NCBI GenBank assembly: GCA_045590215.1
Contig: JAZNQO010000039.1
Location: 1 to 64,000, forward strand
DNA from: RUG563 sp045590215
GTDB lineage: Bacteria; Bacillota; Clostridia; Christensenellales; Aristaeellaceae
Direction of reading: 5' to 3'
DNA length: 64,000 nt
Below are positions 50,880 to 58,750 of this stretch, in pieces. The translations under genes and the position numbers were made by a program. How positions within the stretch are numbered: position 1 is the first letter of the stretch; every line of letters starts with the position of its first letter. The notes beneath the pieces are model-generated. The model did not search any database, was not told where the DNA came from, and saw only the letters and a program-made list of their open reading frames with translations.

Positions 50880-52064
50880 TTATTTGGTGGGGTCTACATA
50901 GGCCAGATCCAGCAGGGTGAAGTTCTTTGCTTCGTCGCCTTCGGCCATTTTCAGCTCAATCTTATGGGTTTCCTGGGGAGAGCCGATGCCGATGATTTCG
51001 GTAACGGGATTGCCCCAAGCGGAAGAACTGTTGCCGTTGAGGGTCATTTTCAGCACGCCATCCACCCATACCTGCATTTTGCCGGTGCCTGCATTATTCT
51101 CCTGCCGGAAGACGATGAACAGCGGCCCGCCCGTCACTTCCAGCACCATGGGCTCGGTCTGGGTGAAAGCGGTGTGCTTCCAGCCCCGGATGTAGGTATA
51201 GCAGGGGGTAATGGAGGCCGGGAAGCTACCTTCTAAGAGAATCTGCGGAGAATCCCGACGGATATTCACCAGCTTTTCACAGAAATTGCCGATAACGGGC
51301 GTTTCCGGCATGGTGTAGGGAACCGCTTCCGTCTTTGCGGCCTGATCGAAATAATGGCCGATCATCCGGGCGATGAAGTCGTGGCCTTCGGTGGTGGGGT
51401 GGGCATAATCCTTGGAATAATCAGAAAAGCTCATTCTGCCGGCGGTGAATTCCGGCTGTAGGGCGTCCTTGACGCTGATCATGCCAAGGTCATAATAGGA
51501 GCCGATCTTGCTCATATGGGGCTGGCAGGAATAGCCGGTATTGAGCAGGGTGAAAATCAGGATAACAGCCGGAGCCGTTTCACTTTGCAAAAGCCTGCGC
51601 ACAAGGCTTTCATACACCATCTGGCTTTGCTTGTCGTTGGAATCGTTGACGGCAAATTCAATGAACACCACATCCGGCGTTTTGGAAAGCACATCCTGCT
51701 CCAGGCGCACAATGCCCAGCTTGGACGGTGTGCCGGAAATGCCGGCGTTGACGAAATGCACCTTTTCGGGATCAGATGCGAATTTTTCGGTGAAAAGGTT
51801 AGCGGATTTTGCGGCGTAGCAATGGGTTTTCTGGGGCACGGCGGAAGCACCTTCTGTAATGGAGCCGCCAAGATACACCAGCGTCACATCTTCGCCGTTT
51901 TTGGCCTTTTCGATAGCCTTGTGCAAACGCTCCGTATTGCCGATGGAAAGCAGGCTCCGCTGCACCATTTCATCGGTAAAGAGGGAAGCGTCAGCCATAG
52001 CGGCAGGCAGAGCAATCCCCAGCAGCATGCTGCCGGCCAGCAAAAGAGAAAAGAGTTTTTTCAT
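50880..52064 (-). CDS. Secreted SGNH/GDSL-type esterase
   Basis: A 394-residue exported hydrolase. The signal peptide KKLFSLLLAGSMLLGIALP ends near AMA. SGNH blocks are VYLGGSITEGAS (nucleophile Ser68), a Gly in NAGISGTPSK, Asn in EFAVNDSND and the Asp/His pair in DYAHPTTEGHDF. The C-terminal 150 residues form a beta-rich domain that may bind carbohydrate. It probably removes acetyl or acyl groups from extracellular polysaccharide, fitting the pectin- and glucan-degrading enzymes in the window. The start at 52064 follows AGGAGGTTCCCC. Confidence 0.88.
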   Translation of the reverse strand: MKKLFSLLLAGSMLLGIALPAAMADASLFTDEMVQRSLLSIGNTERLHKAIEKAKNGEDVTLVYLGGSITEGASAVPQKTHCYAAKSANLFTEKFASDPEKVHFVNAGISGTPSKLGIVRLEQDVLSKTPDVVFIEFAVNDSNDKQSQMVYESLVRRLLQSETAPAVILIFTLLNTGYSCQPHMSKIGSYYDLGMISVKDALQPEFTAGRMSFSDYSKDYAHPTTEGHDFIARMIGHYFDQAAKTEAVPYTMPETPVIGNFCEKLVNIRRDSPQILLEGSFPASITPCYTYIRGWKHTAFTQTEPMVLEVTGGPLFIVFRQENNAGTGKMQVWVDGVLKMTLNGNSSSAWGNPVTEIIGIGSPQETHKIELKMAEGDEAKNFTLLDLAYVDPTK

Positions 52065-52085
52065 GGGGAACCTCCTTTTTCGTTG

Positions 52086-52114
52086 AAAAACCGCCCTGCA
52101 GCATAACAGGGCGG
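52086..52114 (-). terminator. Terminator of the EAL phosphodiesterase gene
   Basis: On the minus strand stem CCGCCCTG / CAGGGCGG followed by TTTTT. It lies 22 bp before the SGNH gene start, so that gene either relies on read-through or has a promoter inside the EAL gene end. Confidence 0.85.
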
Positions 52115-52137
52115 AATTGTGTGAACGCTGATCTGTT

Positions 52138-54228
52138 TTACTCCGCAGGAACAGCAGAACCATAGGCCTTGACGGGATTGCCCTGTTCATCAAACTCCGT
52201 GGTATACCGAACCCGGAACGGCACACGATCCATCGTCAGGGGAATGACAATTTCCGCCTGTGCCAGCCCTGCATCAATGCTGCGCATCAGCATGCGGTAT
52301 TTGTCCGCTGCTTCCGGGGGAATGACGCCGCATTCGATGGCAGATTCGGGGTAGTTATGCAGAAGCTCCGGCAGGCCCAAATCACGCATACAGCGGAAGC
52401 AGGGAGCCATCTGCTTGGTTTTTATGTCATATTCCCAATAATAGACGTTGATCTGCTCGCTGGCCGCACGGAACAGCTTTTCCCGGCGGGCGATATCGCA
52501 CATGCTATTTTTCTCATTGGTGATATTCCGGGTGAGGATATAGAACATCACATTATCGGAGCTATGGGCAATCATCCGCATGGATACACGCATGCAGATG
52601 GGCTTATGATACAGGGGCGTTTCGCTCCATGTTTCACATTCCTGCTCGGTATCCGTTTCGATGGCCTTATGTGCTGTTTCGATGAACAGTTTTTTGTTTT
52701 CCTCATCCATATGGTCAAAGGGCTGCCATTTGAGCACGTCCTCTTCGGTGAGGTTTTCGCCCAGCTCCCGGATGAACTTTTTATTGACACGCACAAGGTC
52801 AACCCGCCCATTGCGGTATTCCATCACGGCGGCACCGCCGGCGTAATTGTTGAAAATCAGGGTTTCAAGGCTCATGGGGTTCCAGAACTGGGCAGTGTTC
52901 AGGTTTTCGATGAACTGCATGGGGGCCTTGATTTCCCCGGTGGACTGCCGCTTCAGCAGTTCGATGAAATCCTTTTCGGGAATGGGACGGGAATAGAGGA
53001 AGCCCTGAACATAGCTACAGCCGATGGAGGCAAGGAAGTCTGCCTGTTCTTTATGCTCCACGCCCTCACCGATGATGGGCAGCCCCAGCCATTTGGCCAT
53101 GCGCACAAGCCCCGTCAGAATCACGGCACCGTTATTTTTGCTGCTTCCTTCATCGGAAAGCAGGCGCATATCCAGCTTCAGCGTGTCCAGATCCAGGTTT
53201 TTCAGCATGTTCAGGGAAGAATAGCCGCTGCCGAAATCGTCCATTTCGATATTGAAGCCCAGCTTGTGCATTTTTTCGATGAACTGGGTCAATTTTTCGA
53301 TGCCGTCGATGATGGCGGATTCGGTAATTTCCACCCGCAGCCATTCCACGGGCACATCGTATTTTTGCCGGATGGCTTCCATTTGTTCGGGCATATCGGG
53401 ATAGAGGATATCCAGACGGCTCACGTTTACGGAAATGGGTACCATATTCATCTTTTCGTCAAGCATTCGCCGGATGAGGGCACAGGTTTTTTCAAAGACG
53501 AACAAATCCAGCTTCACAATGAAATTATTCTTTTCCAGTACGGGAATGAACACCGCCGGGGAAATGAGGCCTTTTTTGGGATGCTGCCAGCGAACCAACG
53601 CTTCCGCACCCACCAATTGACCGTTGGTGTGGTTATACTGGGGCTGATAATAGACGATGAAATGCTCTTCTTCCAGAGCCTTGCCCATGTTATTGATGAT
53701 TTCCTGTTCCAGAAGGAGCTGGGTGCGCATGGAGGTGTTATAGTAGATATAGCGTTTATTCAGCGATTCTTTCACAAAGGAGCAGGCAAGCAGAGCCCTT
53801 GCAATCATGCCGTCGGGGCGGATATCCGCCCGGTTGGTCACATAAATGCCGATGTGGCAGATCACTTCAAAATCGGGTGCGCAGTTTTCAATGACGTTGG
53901 TAAACTGATCCAGTTTTTCGTTCAGATTGATTTGATCCAAAGGAAGGAAAAGGCAGAAATGATCTGAATGGGTACGGGTGGCCAGACAATCTTCACCGCC
54001 GATTTTTTTGATCTGTTTGGCCACGAAAATCAAAAGGTCATCCCCACCGTTGGAACCGAATAAATCGTTGATGACCTTAAAACGAAGAATATTGAAACAG
54101 AGCATGGCATATCGTCCGTTCTCCATGCCCTTGGCGTCTACATCTGCATACAAGGCCACTGCTTTTTGGAAAGCAGTATAGGAAAGCAGCCCGGTTAAGC
54201 TGTCTAACTCCGTTTGTCCTTTGTACAT
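52138..54228 (-). CDS. Cyclic di-GMP phosphodiesterase: degenerate GGDEF, active-looking EAL, C-terminal PAS-like region
   Basis: A 696-residue cytoplasmic protein. Residues 1-165 form a GGDEF fold in which the signature is replaced by THSDHF (86-91), so no cyclase activity is expected. The EAL domain (about 185-430) is intact: EAL at 209-211, NVSRLD, EITESA, DDFGSG at 330-335, KLDMRLL and GEGVEH, with the metal and catalytic residues in place. The C-terminal 240 residues look like PAS sensor repeats (KAYGSAVPAE end). It should hydrolyse cyclic di-GMP, opposing the cyclase at 5064. The ATG at 54228 is preceded by GGGAGG at 9 bp. Confidence 0.9.
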   Translation of the reverse strand: MYKGQTELDSLTGLLSYTAFQKAVALYADVDAKGMENGRYAMLCFNILRFKVINDLFGSNGGDDLLIFVAKQIKKIGGEDCLATRTHSDHFCLFLPLDQINLNEKLDQFTNVIENCAPDFEVICHIGIYVTNRADIRPDGMIARALLACSFVKESLNKRYIYYNTSMRTQLLLEQEIINNMGKALEEEHFIVYYQPQYNHTNGQLVGAEALVRWQHPKKGLISPAVFIPVLEKNNFIVKLDLFVFEKTCALIRRMLDEKMNMVPISVNVSRLDILYPDMPEQMEAIRQKYDVPVEWLRVEITESAIIDGIEKLTQFIEKMHKLGFNIEMDDFGSGYSSLNMLKNLDLDTLKLDMRLLSDEGSSKNNGAVILTGLVRMAKWLGLPIIGEGVEHKEQADFLASIGCSYVQGFLYSRPIPEKDFIELLKRQSTGEIKAPMQFIENLNTAQFWNPMSLETLIFNNYAGGAAVMEYRNGRVDLVRVNKKFIRELGENLTEEDVLKWQPFDHMDEENKKLFIETAHKAIETDTEQECETWSETPLYHKPICMRVSMRMIAHSSDNVMFYILTRNITNEKNSMCDIARREKLFRAASEQINVYYWEYDIKTKQMAPCFRCMRDLGLPELLHNYPESAIECGVIPPEAADKYRMLMRSIDAGLAQAEIVIPLTMDRVPFRVRYTTEFDEQGNPVKAYGSAVPAE

Positions 54229-54268
54229 GCTTTGCATCCTCCCTTTTTGCACGAAATAATATCAAACG

Positions 54269-54302
54269 AAAATTGCAATCGTTTTCATTATTGTGCAATT
54301 TT
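54269..54302. promoter_or_regulatory. Inverted repeat upstream of the EAL gene
   Basis: Arms AAAATTGCA (54269-54277) and TGCAATTTT (54294-54302), a 9-bp perfect repeat with a 16-bp centre, 41 bp before the EAL start. A regulator-binding site is plausible. No promoter boxes could be fixed with confidence. Confidence 0.4.
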
Positions 54303-54389
54303 ATTATACACCCGGTTTTTTGTCATTGCAAGGGTGCAAGCTGTGAAATGTGGCAGAAATTAGACCAAAATTGCAAAAAGAAGTGAAAG

Positions 54390-54430
54390 AAATGGTTATT
54401 TAAGCACGCTTTGTGATTAAATAACCATTT
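54390..54430. repeat. AT-rich hairpin between rimO and the EAL gene
   Basis: Perfect 14-bp arms AAATGGTTATTTAA (54390-54403) and TTAAATAACCATTT (54417-54430). It lies 43 bp after the rimO stop and has no clear T run, so it is not a standard terminator. It could be an operator or an RNA-processing or stability element. Confidence 0.55.
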
Positions 54431-54472
54431 AATTTAATTTAAGAGGCGATGAAACGTTTTGAGACGTTCTGC

Positions 54473-55798
54473 TCATTTTGTGGTGGCTTTTGCCGTCAGG
54501 TCATACACATCGGCGGCGATGATTTCCGCCTGCAGGAAGGTGCCGGGCGTCAGTTCCTCATTGCAAAGCAGCATGATTTCTCCATCGGCATCCGGGGCTT
54601 CCCAGTGGGAACGGGCGGTGTAGGTGCCCCCCTGCCAGCCTGTAACCAGCAGCTTTTCTTTTTGCCCGATGCGCAGTTCGTTGCGCTCTTTGCTGATGCG
54701 GGCTTGCAGCGTCATGAGCTTTTCCAGCCGTTCTTCCTTGATTTCTTCCGGCAGCTGGCCGGGCATATCAAAGGCCGGGGTATCGTCTTCCGGGGAGAAG
54801 GTGAAGGCTCCCATGCGGTCAAACTGCATTTCTTCCGTGAAATCCATCAGCTGCCTGAAGTCATCCTCCGTTTCGCCAGGGAAGCCCACGATGAAGGTGG
54901 TGCGCAGGCAAAAGCCCCTTTCCCGTGCACCGCGGAGCATTTTTCTTGTGTGCTCCATGGTGCCCCGGCGGTTCATGGCTTTCAAAAGGCTGGGGGAAGC
55001 ATGCTGCAGGGGCAGATCCAGATATTTGCAGATGTTTTGGTATTTCGCCATCACATCCAGCGTTTTTTCGTCCAGCTCATCGGGGTACATATACAGGGCG
55101 CGCAGCCATTCCACCCCTTCCACCTTGGCGGCGGCTTCCAGCAGGGAAGCCAGGCTGTCGTTTGTGTCAATGCCGTAGCGGGTGGTGTCCTGCGCAATGA
55201 GGATATGCTCCTTCACGCCCTGCTTTGAAAGCTGCTGCATTTCCTGCAGGATGGCTTCCCGGCTTCTGGAGCGGTATTTGCCCCGGATCAGCGGAATGGC
55301 GCAATATGCGCAGCGGTTATCGCAGCCGTCGCCTGTTTTAATGTATGCGGAATAGGGAGGCGTGGTAAGGATGCGGCCGCACTCAAGGAAAGAAAGGCTT
55401 TCTTTTGTATTGGCGTATTTTTTGCCGCCCAGTGCTTTTTCCAGCGCATCTATCAGCGTGTTGTACTGGTTTACGCCCAGCATTACGTCGATTTCCGGCA
55501 TTTCTTCCAATAAATCCGCTCCGTAGCGTTGGGTGAGGCAGCCGGTGACGCACAGCACCTTGCACTTGCCCGTCTGCTTGAAGGCCGCCATTTCCAGGAT
55601 GGTATCAATGGCTTCCTCCTTGGCCGGGGCGATAAAGCCGCAGGTGTTCACAATCAGGATATCCGCCAATACAGGCTCGTCCGTCAGCTGGCAGCCGGCC
55701 TTTGTCAGCATGCCCAGCATCTGTTCCGAGTCCACCCGGTTTTTCACACAGCCAAGGCTGACCATGCCAACCGTCATTCCCTGCAGCCCTTGCGCCAT
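54473..55798 (-). CDS. rimO: Ribosomal protein S12 methylthiotransferase RimO
   Basis: A 441-residue radical-SAM enzyme that methylthiolates an aspartate of ribosomal protein S12. The N-terminal UPF0004 domain has MVSLGCVKNRVDSEQML, NTCGFI and VTGCLTQRYG cysteines for the second cluster. The radical-SAM motif is GDGCDNRCAYCAIPLIRG. The C-terminal TRAM domain follows, ending with TAKATTK. RimO is favoured over MiaB by GCVKN and PLQHASPSLLKAMNR. The start at 55798 is preceded by AAAGGAAGTGCTTTT. Stand-alone gene. Confidence 0.96.
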   Translation of the reverse strand: MAQGLQGMTVGMVSLGCVKNRVDSEQMLGMLTKAGCQLTDEPVLADILIVNTCGFIAPAKEEAIDTILEMAAFKQTGKCKVLCVTGCLTQRYGADLLEEMPEIDVMLGVNQYNTLIDALEKALGGKKYANTKESLSFLECGRILTTPPYSAYIKTGDGCDNRCAYCAIPLIRGKYRSRSREAILQEMQQLSKQGVKEHILIAQDTTRYGIDTNDSLASLLEAAAKVEGVEWLRALYMYPDELDEKTLDVMAKYQNICKYLDLPLQHASPSLLKAMNRRGTMEHTRKMLRGARERGFCLRTTFIVGFPGETEDDFRQLMDFTEEMQFDRMGAFTFSPEDDTPAFDMPGQLPEEIKEERLEKLMTLQARISKERNELRIGQKEKLLVTGWQGGTYTARSHWEAPDADGEIMLLCNEELTPGTFLQAEIIAADVYDLTAKATTK

Positions 55799-55918
55799 AA
55801 AAGCACTTCCTTTGCATTCATTGTTTTTCCTATTTTATCATAAGAAACCCTTTTTCCACAAGCCCCGAAAAGAAGGGGGCGTAACAGGGAAAATATTCAC
55901 AGAACAGATGGAATCATC

Positions 55919-55947
55919 TTGCAAGTCCGTTTTATTTCTGATATGAT
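55919..55947 (+). promoter_or_regulatory. Promoter of the oadB-like operon
   Basis: TTGCAA (55919-55924), 17-bp spacer, TATGAT (55942-55947), 35 bp before the start codon. Confidence 0.75.
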
Positions 55948-55982
55948 ACAATATGTATGATTTTTGAGGAGGTTTTCTTGTT

Positions 55983-57086
55983 ATGGCTGATTTGATTCAA
56001 AGCCTGTTTGGCAACTTCAGCGATTTCAGGTGGCAGATGGCGGTCATGTGGGTGATCGGTGCTGTGTTGATTTATCTGGCCATCAAAAAAGATATGGAGC
56101 CCAGCCTGCTGCTCCCCATGGGCTTTGGTGCAATTTTAGTGAACCTGCCCAATTCCGGTGCCATTGAAACGCTGGAAACGCTGTTCAACGCCGGCATTGA
56201 TAACGAATTATTCCCCCTGCTTCTGTTCATTGGTATCGGTGCTATGATTGACTTTGGCCCGGTGCTGAATAACCCCAAGCTTATGCTCTTTGGTGCGGCG
56301 GCCCAGTTCGGCATTTTCTTTACGCTGATGCTGGCCAGCATCTTTGGCTTCTCGCCCAATGACGCCGCTTCCATCGCCGTGATCGGTGCTGCTGACGGCC
56401 CCACTTCCATCGTGGTGGCCAATGCCCTGAAGAGCGATTATCTGGGTGCCATCATGGTGGCCGCCTATTCTTACATGGCATTGGTGCCCATTGTGCAGCC
56501 CCCGGTGATCAAATTGCTCACCACCAAGAAGGAACGGCTTATCCGTATGCCTTACGAGCAGAAAACCGTCACCAAAACCACCAGGATTCTGTTCCCCATC
56601 ATCGTCACCATGTTGGTGGGTCTCATTGCCCCCGGTGCTGTGGCTCTGATTGGCTTCCTGATGTTTGGCAACCTTTTGCGTGAATGCGGCGTGCTGAACT
56701 CTCTTTCCGAAACGGCGCAGAAGGTGCTGGCGAATCTCATTACCCTCTTCCTTGGCCTCACCATTGCTTTCCGGATGCAGTGGTATCAGTTCCTGTCCGC
56801 AGATACGCTGTTGATTATGGCTCTTGGCTTGGTTGCGTTCATTGTGGATACTGCCGGCGGTGTATTGTTTGCCAAGGTTTTGAACATCTTCAGCAAAAAC
56901 AAGATGAACCCCATGATCGGTGCCTGCGGCATCAGTGCTTTCCCCATGTCGAGCCGTGTGGTGCATAAGATGGGCCTCAAGGAAGATCCCCAGAACTTCC
57001 TTTTGATGCACACGGTTGGTGTCAATGTTTCCGGCCAGATTGCTTCCGTTATCGCCGGCGGCTTGATCCTCAGCTTCTTCCTGTAA
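55983..57086 (+). CDS. oadB: Sodium-translocating decarboxylase beta subunit (OadB/MmdB/GcdB)
   Basis: A 367-residue membrane protein with about nine helices that couples decarboxylation of a biotin-carboxyl group to sodium export. The sodium-site motif VIGAADGPTSIVVANAL contains Asp138 (equivalent to Asp203 of Klebsiella OadB). The second conserved region TVGVNVSGQIASVIAGG near the C-terminus is intact. No carboxyltransferase (alpha) or biotin subunit is encoded in the window, so the substrate (oxaloacetate, methylmalonyl-CoA or glutaryl-type) cannot be told. It starts at an ATG after GAGGAGGTTTTCTTGTT. A small partner gene follows 22 bp later. Confidence 0.93.
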   Translation: MADLIQSLFGNFSDFRWQMAVMWVIGAVLIYLAIKKDMEPSLLLPMGFGAILVNLPNSGAIETLETLFNAGIDNELFPLLLFIGIGAMIDFGPVLNNPKLMLFGAAAQFGIFFTLMLASIFGFSPNDAASIAVIGAADGPTSIVVANALKSDYLGAIMVAAYSYMALVPIVQPPVIKLLTTKKERLIRMPYEQKTVTKTTRILFPIIVTMLVGLIAPGAVALIGFLMFGNLLRECGVLNSLSETAQKVLANLITLFLGLTIAFRMQWYQFLSADTLLIMALGLVAFIVDTAGGVLFAKVLNIFSKNKMNPMIGACGISAFPMSSRVVHKMGLKEDPQNFLLMHTVGVNVSGQIASVIAGGLILSFFL

Positions 57087-57108
57087 GCGGTGCAAGGAGG
57101 TAATAGAA

Positions 57109-57426
57109 ATGAAAATGCAGAAAATTTGGGCTCTGATGCTGGCTTTGATGCTGTTTATGATGCCCGGCCTTGCGCTGGCGGAAGATGTTTCCGTGGGCAT
57201 CATTGGCGGTGCGGACGGCCCCACGTCCATTATCGTTGCGGAACCGGCGGAAGAAACCACTGATGCCGAAGCCGCCCCCGAAAAGGAAGCCCCCCTCACC
57301 ATGATGGAATCCCTTGGCTATATGGCCAAAGGGCTGGTGGGCATCTTTGTGGTGACGGGCATGATTATCTTGGTGCTGGTCGTCTTGGAAAAGGCCACCA
57401 AGGACAAAAAGAACACGGAAGAATAA
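57109..57426 (+). CDS. Small OadG-like membrane protein carrying an OadB-type ADGPTS motif
   Basis: A 105-residue protein. A cleavable signal-like helix spans 1-24 (WALMLALMLFMMPGLALA). Then GIIGGADGPTSIIVA (30-44), nearly identical to the sodium-site motif of the OadB protein encoded upstream, lies in what should be an exposed segment. A charged linker rich in Glu and Ala (45-64) follows, then MESLGYMAKGLVGIFVVTGM and a membrane helix (about 73-93) like that of OadG gamma subunits, with a Lys-rich tail. It is probably an accessory subunit of the pump. The copied motif, outside the usual membrane context, is unusual. RBS AAGGAGGTAATAGAA. Confidence 0.82.
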   Translation: MKMQKIWALMLALMLFMMPGLALAEDVSVGIIGGADGPTSIIVAEPAEETTDAEAAPEKEAPLTMMESLGYMAKGLVGIFVVTGMIILVLVVLEKATKDKKNTEE

Positions 57427-57442
57427 TTGCAGACGTTATTTC

Positions 57443-57475
57443 AAAACAGCTGTCTTTCAAAGGGCAGCTGTTTTT
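57443..57475 (+). terminator. Terminator of the oadB operon
   Basis: Perfect 10-bp stem AAAACAGCTG / CAGCTGTTTT followed by further T, 16 bp after the stop codon. It is intact and lies just outside cassette D. Confidence 0.9.
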
Positions 57476-57498
57476 GTTAAGAAAAAACAGCTTTGTGC

Positions 57499-57674
57499 TG
57501 GCGGGAGGATTCTTAAGGAACCATTTATCCAACAACAAACAAACGGGCATCCGACATTCGGATGCTCGTTTGCCTATGTGGTACCCAAACGCAATGCACC
57601 GGAACGGTGCGTATAATTGCGCCCTCCTAAGAGGGAGAAAAGCTGCTTTGGTTTGCTCAACAAATTGGAATTTA
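57499..57674 (-). repeat. Cassette left end (3' of cargo), copy D
   Basis: Terminator hairpin of the cargo around GGGCATCCG / CGGATGCTC (57545-57567). The bulged hairpin CGCAATGCACCGGAACGGTG then CGTATAATTGCG spans 57590-57621 with the best pairing of all copies (GCACCG / CGGTGC). The inner repeat ends at 57674, directly against the cargo stop codon. Confidence 0.87.
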
Positions 57675-58574
57675 TCAATTACATGACAAAACAAATTTTT
57701 TTACCAGATTAGTATATTTTTGAGGATGTTCGAACCACGATAAATGTGCACTATTAGCAAGTACATTAGTTGTGCCATTTGGAGCATATTTGTCAAACCA
57801 CTCCTGTTCAAACTTTCCACAGGTGATGTCATATTCGCCCACAATCAAAAGTTGAGGCTTGCATATATCTGCAAGAAAAGGCAGATAATTAAAATAAAAG
57901 TCTTCTGATTCATAGATTTTCTTTCTGAAGATAATGTGCTTTTCCCAGCAATCGTTTGACACTTTAGGCACAGGAATATACTTGTTTTTATAATCTCGGT
58001 ATCTACTCAATTCAATAACATGACAGTAATCCTCAAGTTTTTCATCCCACTCAATGCTCATGGCCCTGTCAAAAGCATCCTGTGGAGAAATATCTTTTTC
58101 AAATATCTTACTAACAAGTTCTATCTGTTCCGTAACATTATTTTGTTCAAAATAAGGTAAGGTTGCCTCGGCAATTGCTCTTGCAGTATGCAGTGCACTC
58201 CATAATGGACAATCATATATTACGGCATCAATCCTATCAGGATAATTGTGTGCATATAAAAGTGCGAGCATTCCACCAAAAGAGTGTCCAAGAGGAATCC
58301 AAGTTTTAATGTTAAGTGCAACTCGCATTTGCTCTATCATGTTGACATGATAATTTACATCTGTTTTTTGTTCTTTAGGAATGGCCTCCGAACGAAATAC
58401 ACCATATTGGTCAAAACTGATGATGTGAAAATGCTCTCCCAACATTTGTGCTTGATAAGTATAGGTTAAACAACTTTCACCTGGCCCACCATGCAAATAT
58501 AACAAAGTAGGATTATTCCCCACACCATATTCTTCATAATATATCATTTTGCCACAAATATTTACATAAGCCAT
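57675..58574 (-). CDS. Alpha/beta hydrolase (prolyl iminopeptidase-like), cargo of cassette D
   Basis: A 299-residue alpha/beta-hydrolase. The oxyanion motif LYLHGGPGESCLTY, the nucleophile elbow PLGHSFGGMLALL, the acid in LLIVGEYDITCGK and the His in NSAHLSWFEHPQ form a full catalytic set. The HGGPG motif points to the prolyl iminopeptidase (S33) group, but many relatives hydrolyse other amides or esters. AT-rich codons contrast sharply with the flanking host genes. The ATG at 58574 follows GAGGTGG. A GTG at 58586 is less likely. Driven by the right-end promoter. Confidence 0.88.
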   Translation of the reverse strand: MAYVNICGKMIYYEEYGVGNNPTLLYLHGGPGESCLTYTYQAQMLGEHFHIISFDQYGVFRSEAIPKEQKTDVNYHVNMIEQMRVALNIKTWIPLGHSFGGMLALLYAHNYPDRIDAVIYDCPLWSALHTARAIAEATLPYFEQNNVTEQIELVSKIFEKDISPQDAFDRAMSIEWDEKLEDYCHVIELSRYRDYKNKYIPVPKVSNDCWEKHIIFRKKIYESEDFYFNYLPFLADICKPQLLIVGEYDITCGKFEQEWFDKYAPNGTTNVLANSAHLSWFEHPQKYTNLVKKFVLSCN

Positions 58575-58592
58575 AATATAAACCACCTCGTC

Positions 58593-58730
58593 GTCAAATT
58601 CTTATTTGTCGCTTTCATTCTATCACGCAGAACAAGAAACAGCAAGCCTGGACGGGCTTGCTGTTTCTGTATTTCTTTGGTGCAAAGGGAAGGATAACTC
58701 CTTCCTTTTCATCCTTCTCGCTGCCGGGCG
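58593..58730 (-). repeat. Cassette right end (5' of cargo) with promoter, copy D
   Basis: On the cargo strand TTGCTG (58645-58640), 17-bp spacer, TAGAAT (58622-58617). Hairpin AACAGCAAGCC / GGCTTGCTGTT (58639-58665) has perfect 11-bp arms. A further hairpin GGAAGGA / TCCTTCC overlaps the outer core (58688-58705). Confidence 0.87.
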
Positions 58731-58750
58731 GTTTTTTTATTGTATTTCGG

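Larger units (their letters stand above)
57482..58738 (-). mobile_element. Single-gene cassette D, downstream of the oadB operon
   Basis: Outer cores AAGGAACCATTTATCC (57515-57530) and GGATAACTCCTTCCTT (58692-58707) are inverted copies. Outside them are an A run with AAAAAACAGC (57482-57491) and GGGCGGTTTTTTT (58726-58738), an A-rich left and T-rich right flank as in A-C, but with poor G-C complementarity. An intact terminator already precedes it at 57443-57475. Inner repeats bracket one alpha/beta hydrolase gene. Ends are very close to copy A. Confidence 0.75.

Noticed and set aside
17011..58738. Interpretation of the four units as ordinary integron cassettes.
   Set aside because: No integrase, attI or tandem array is present, and the units have two inverted-repeat ends and their own promoters. 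Only the single-gene logic is shared.
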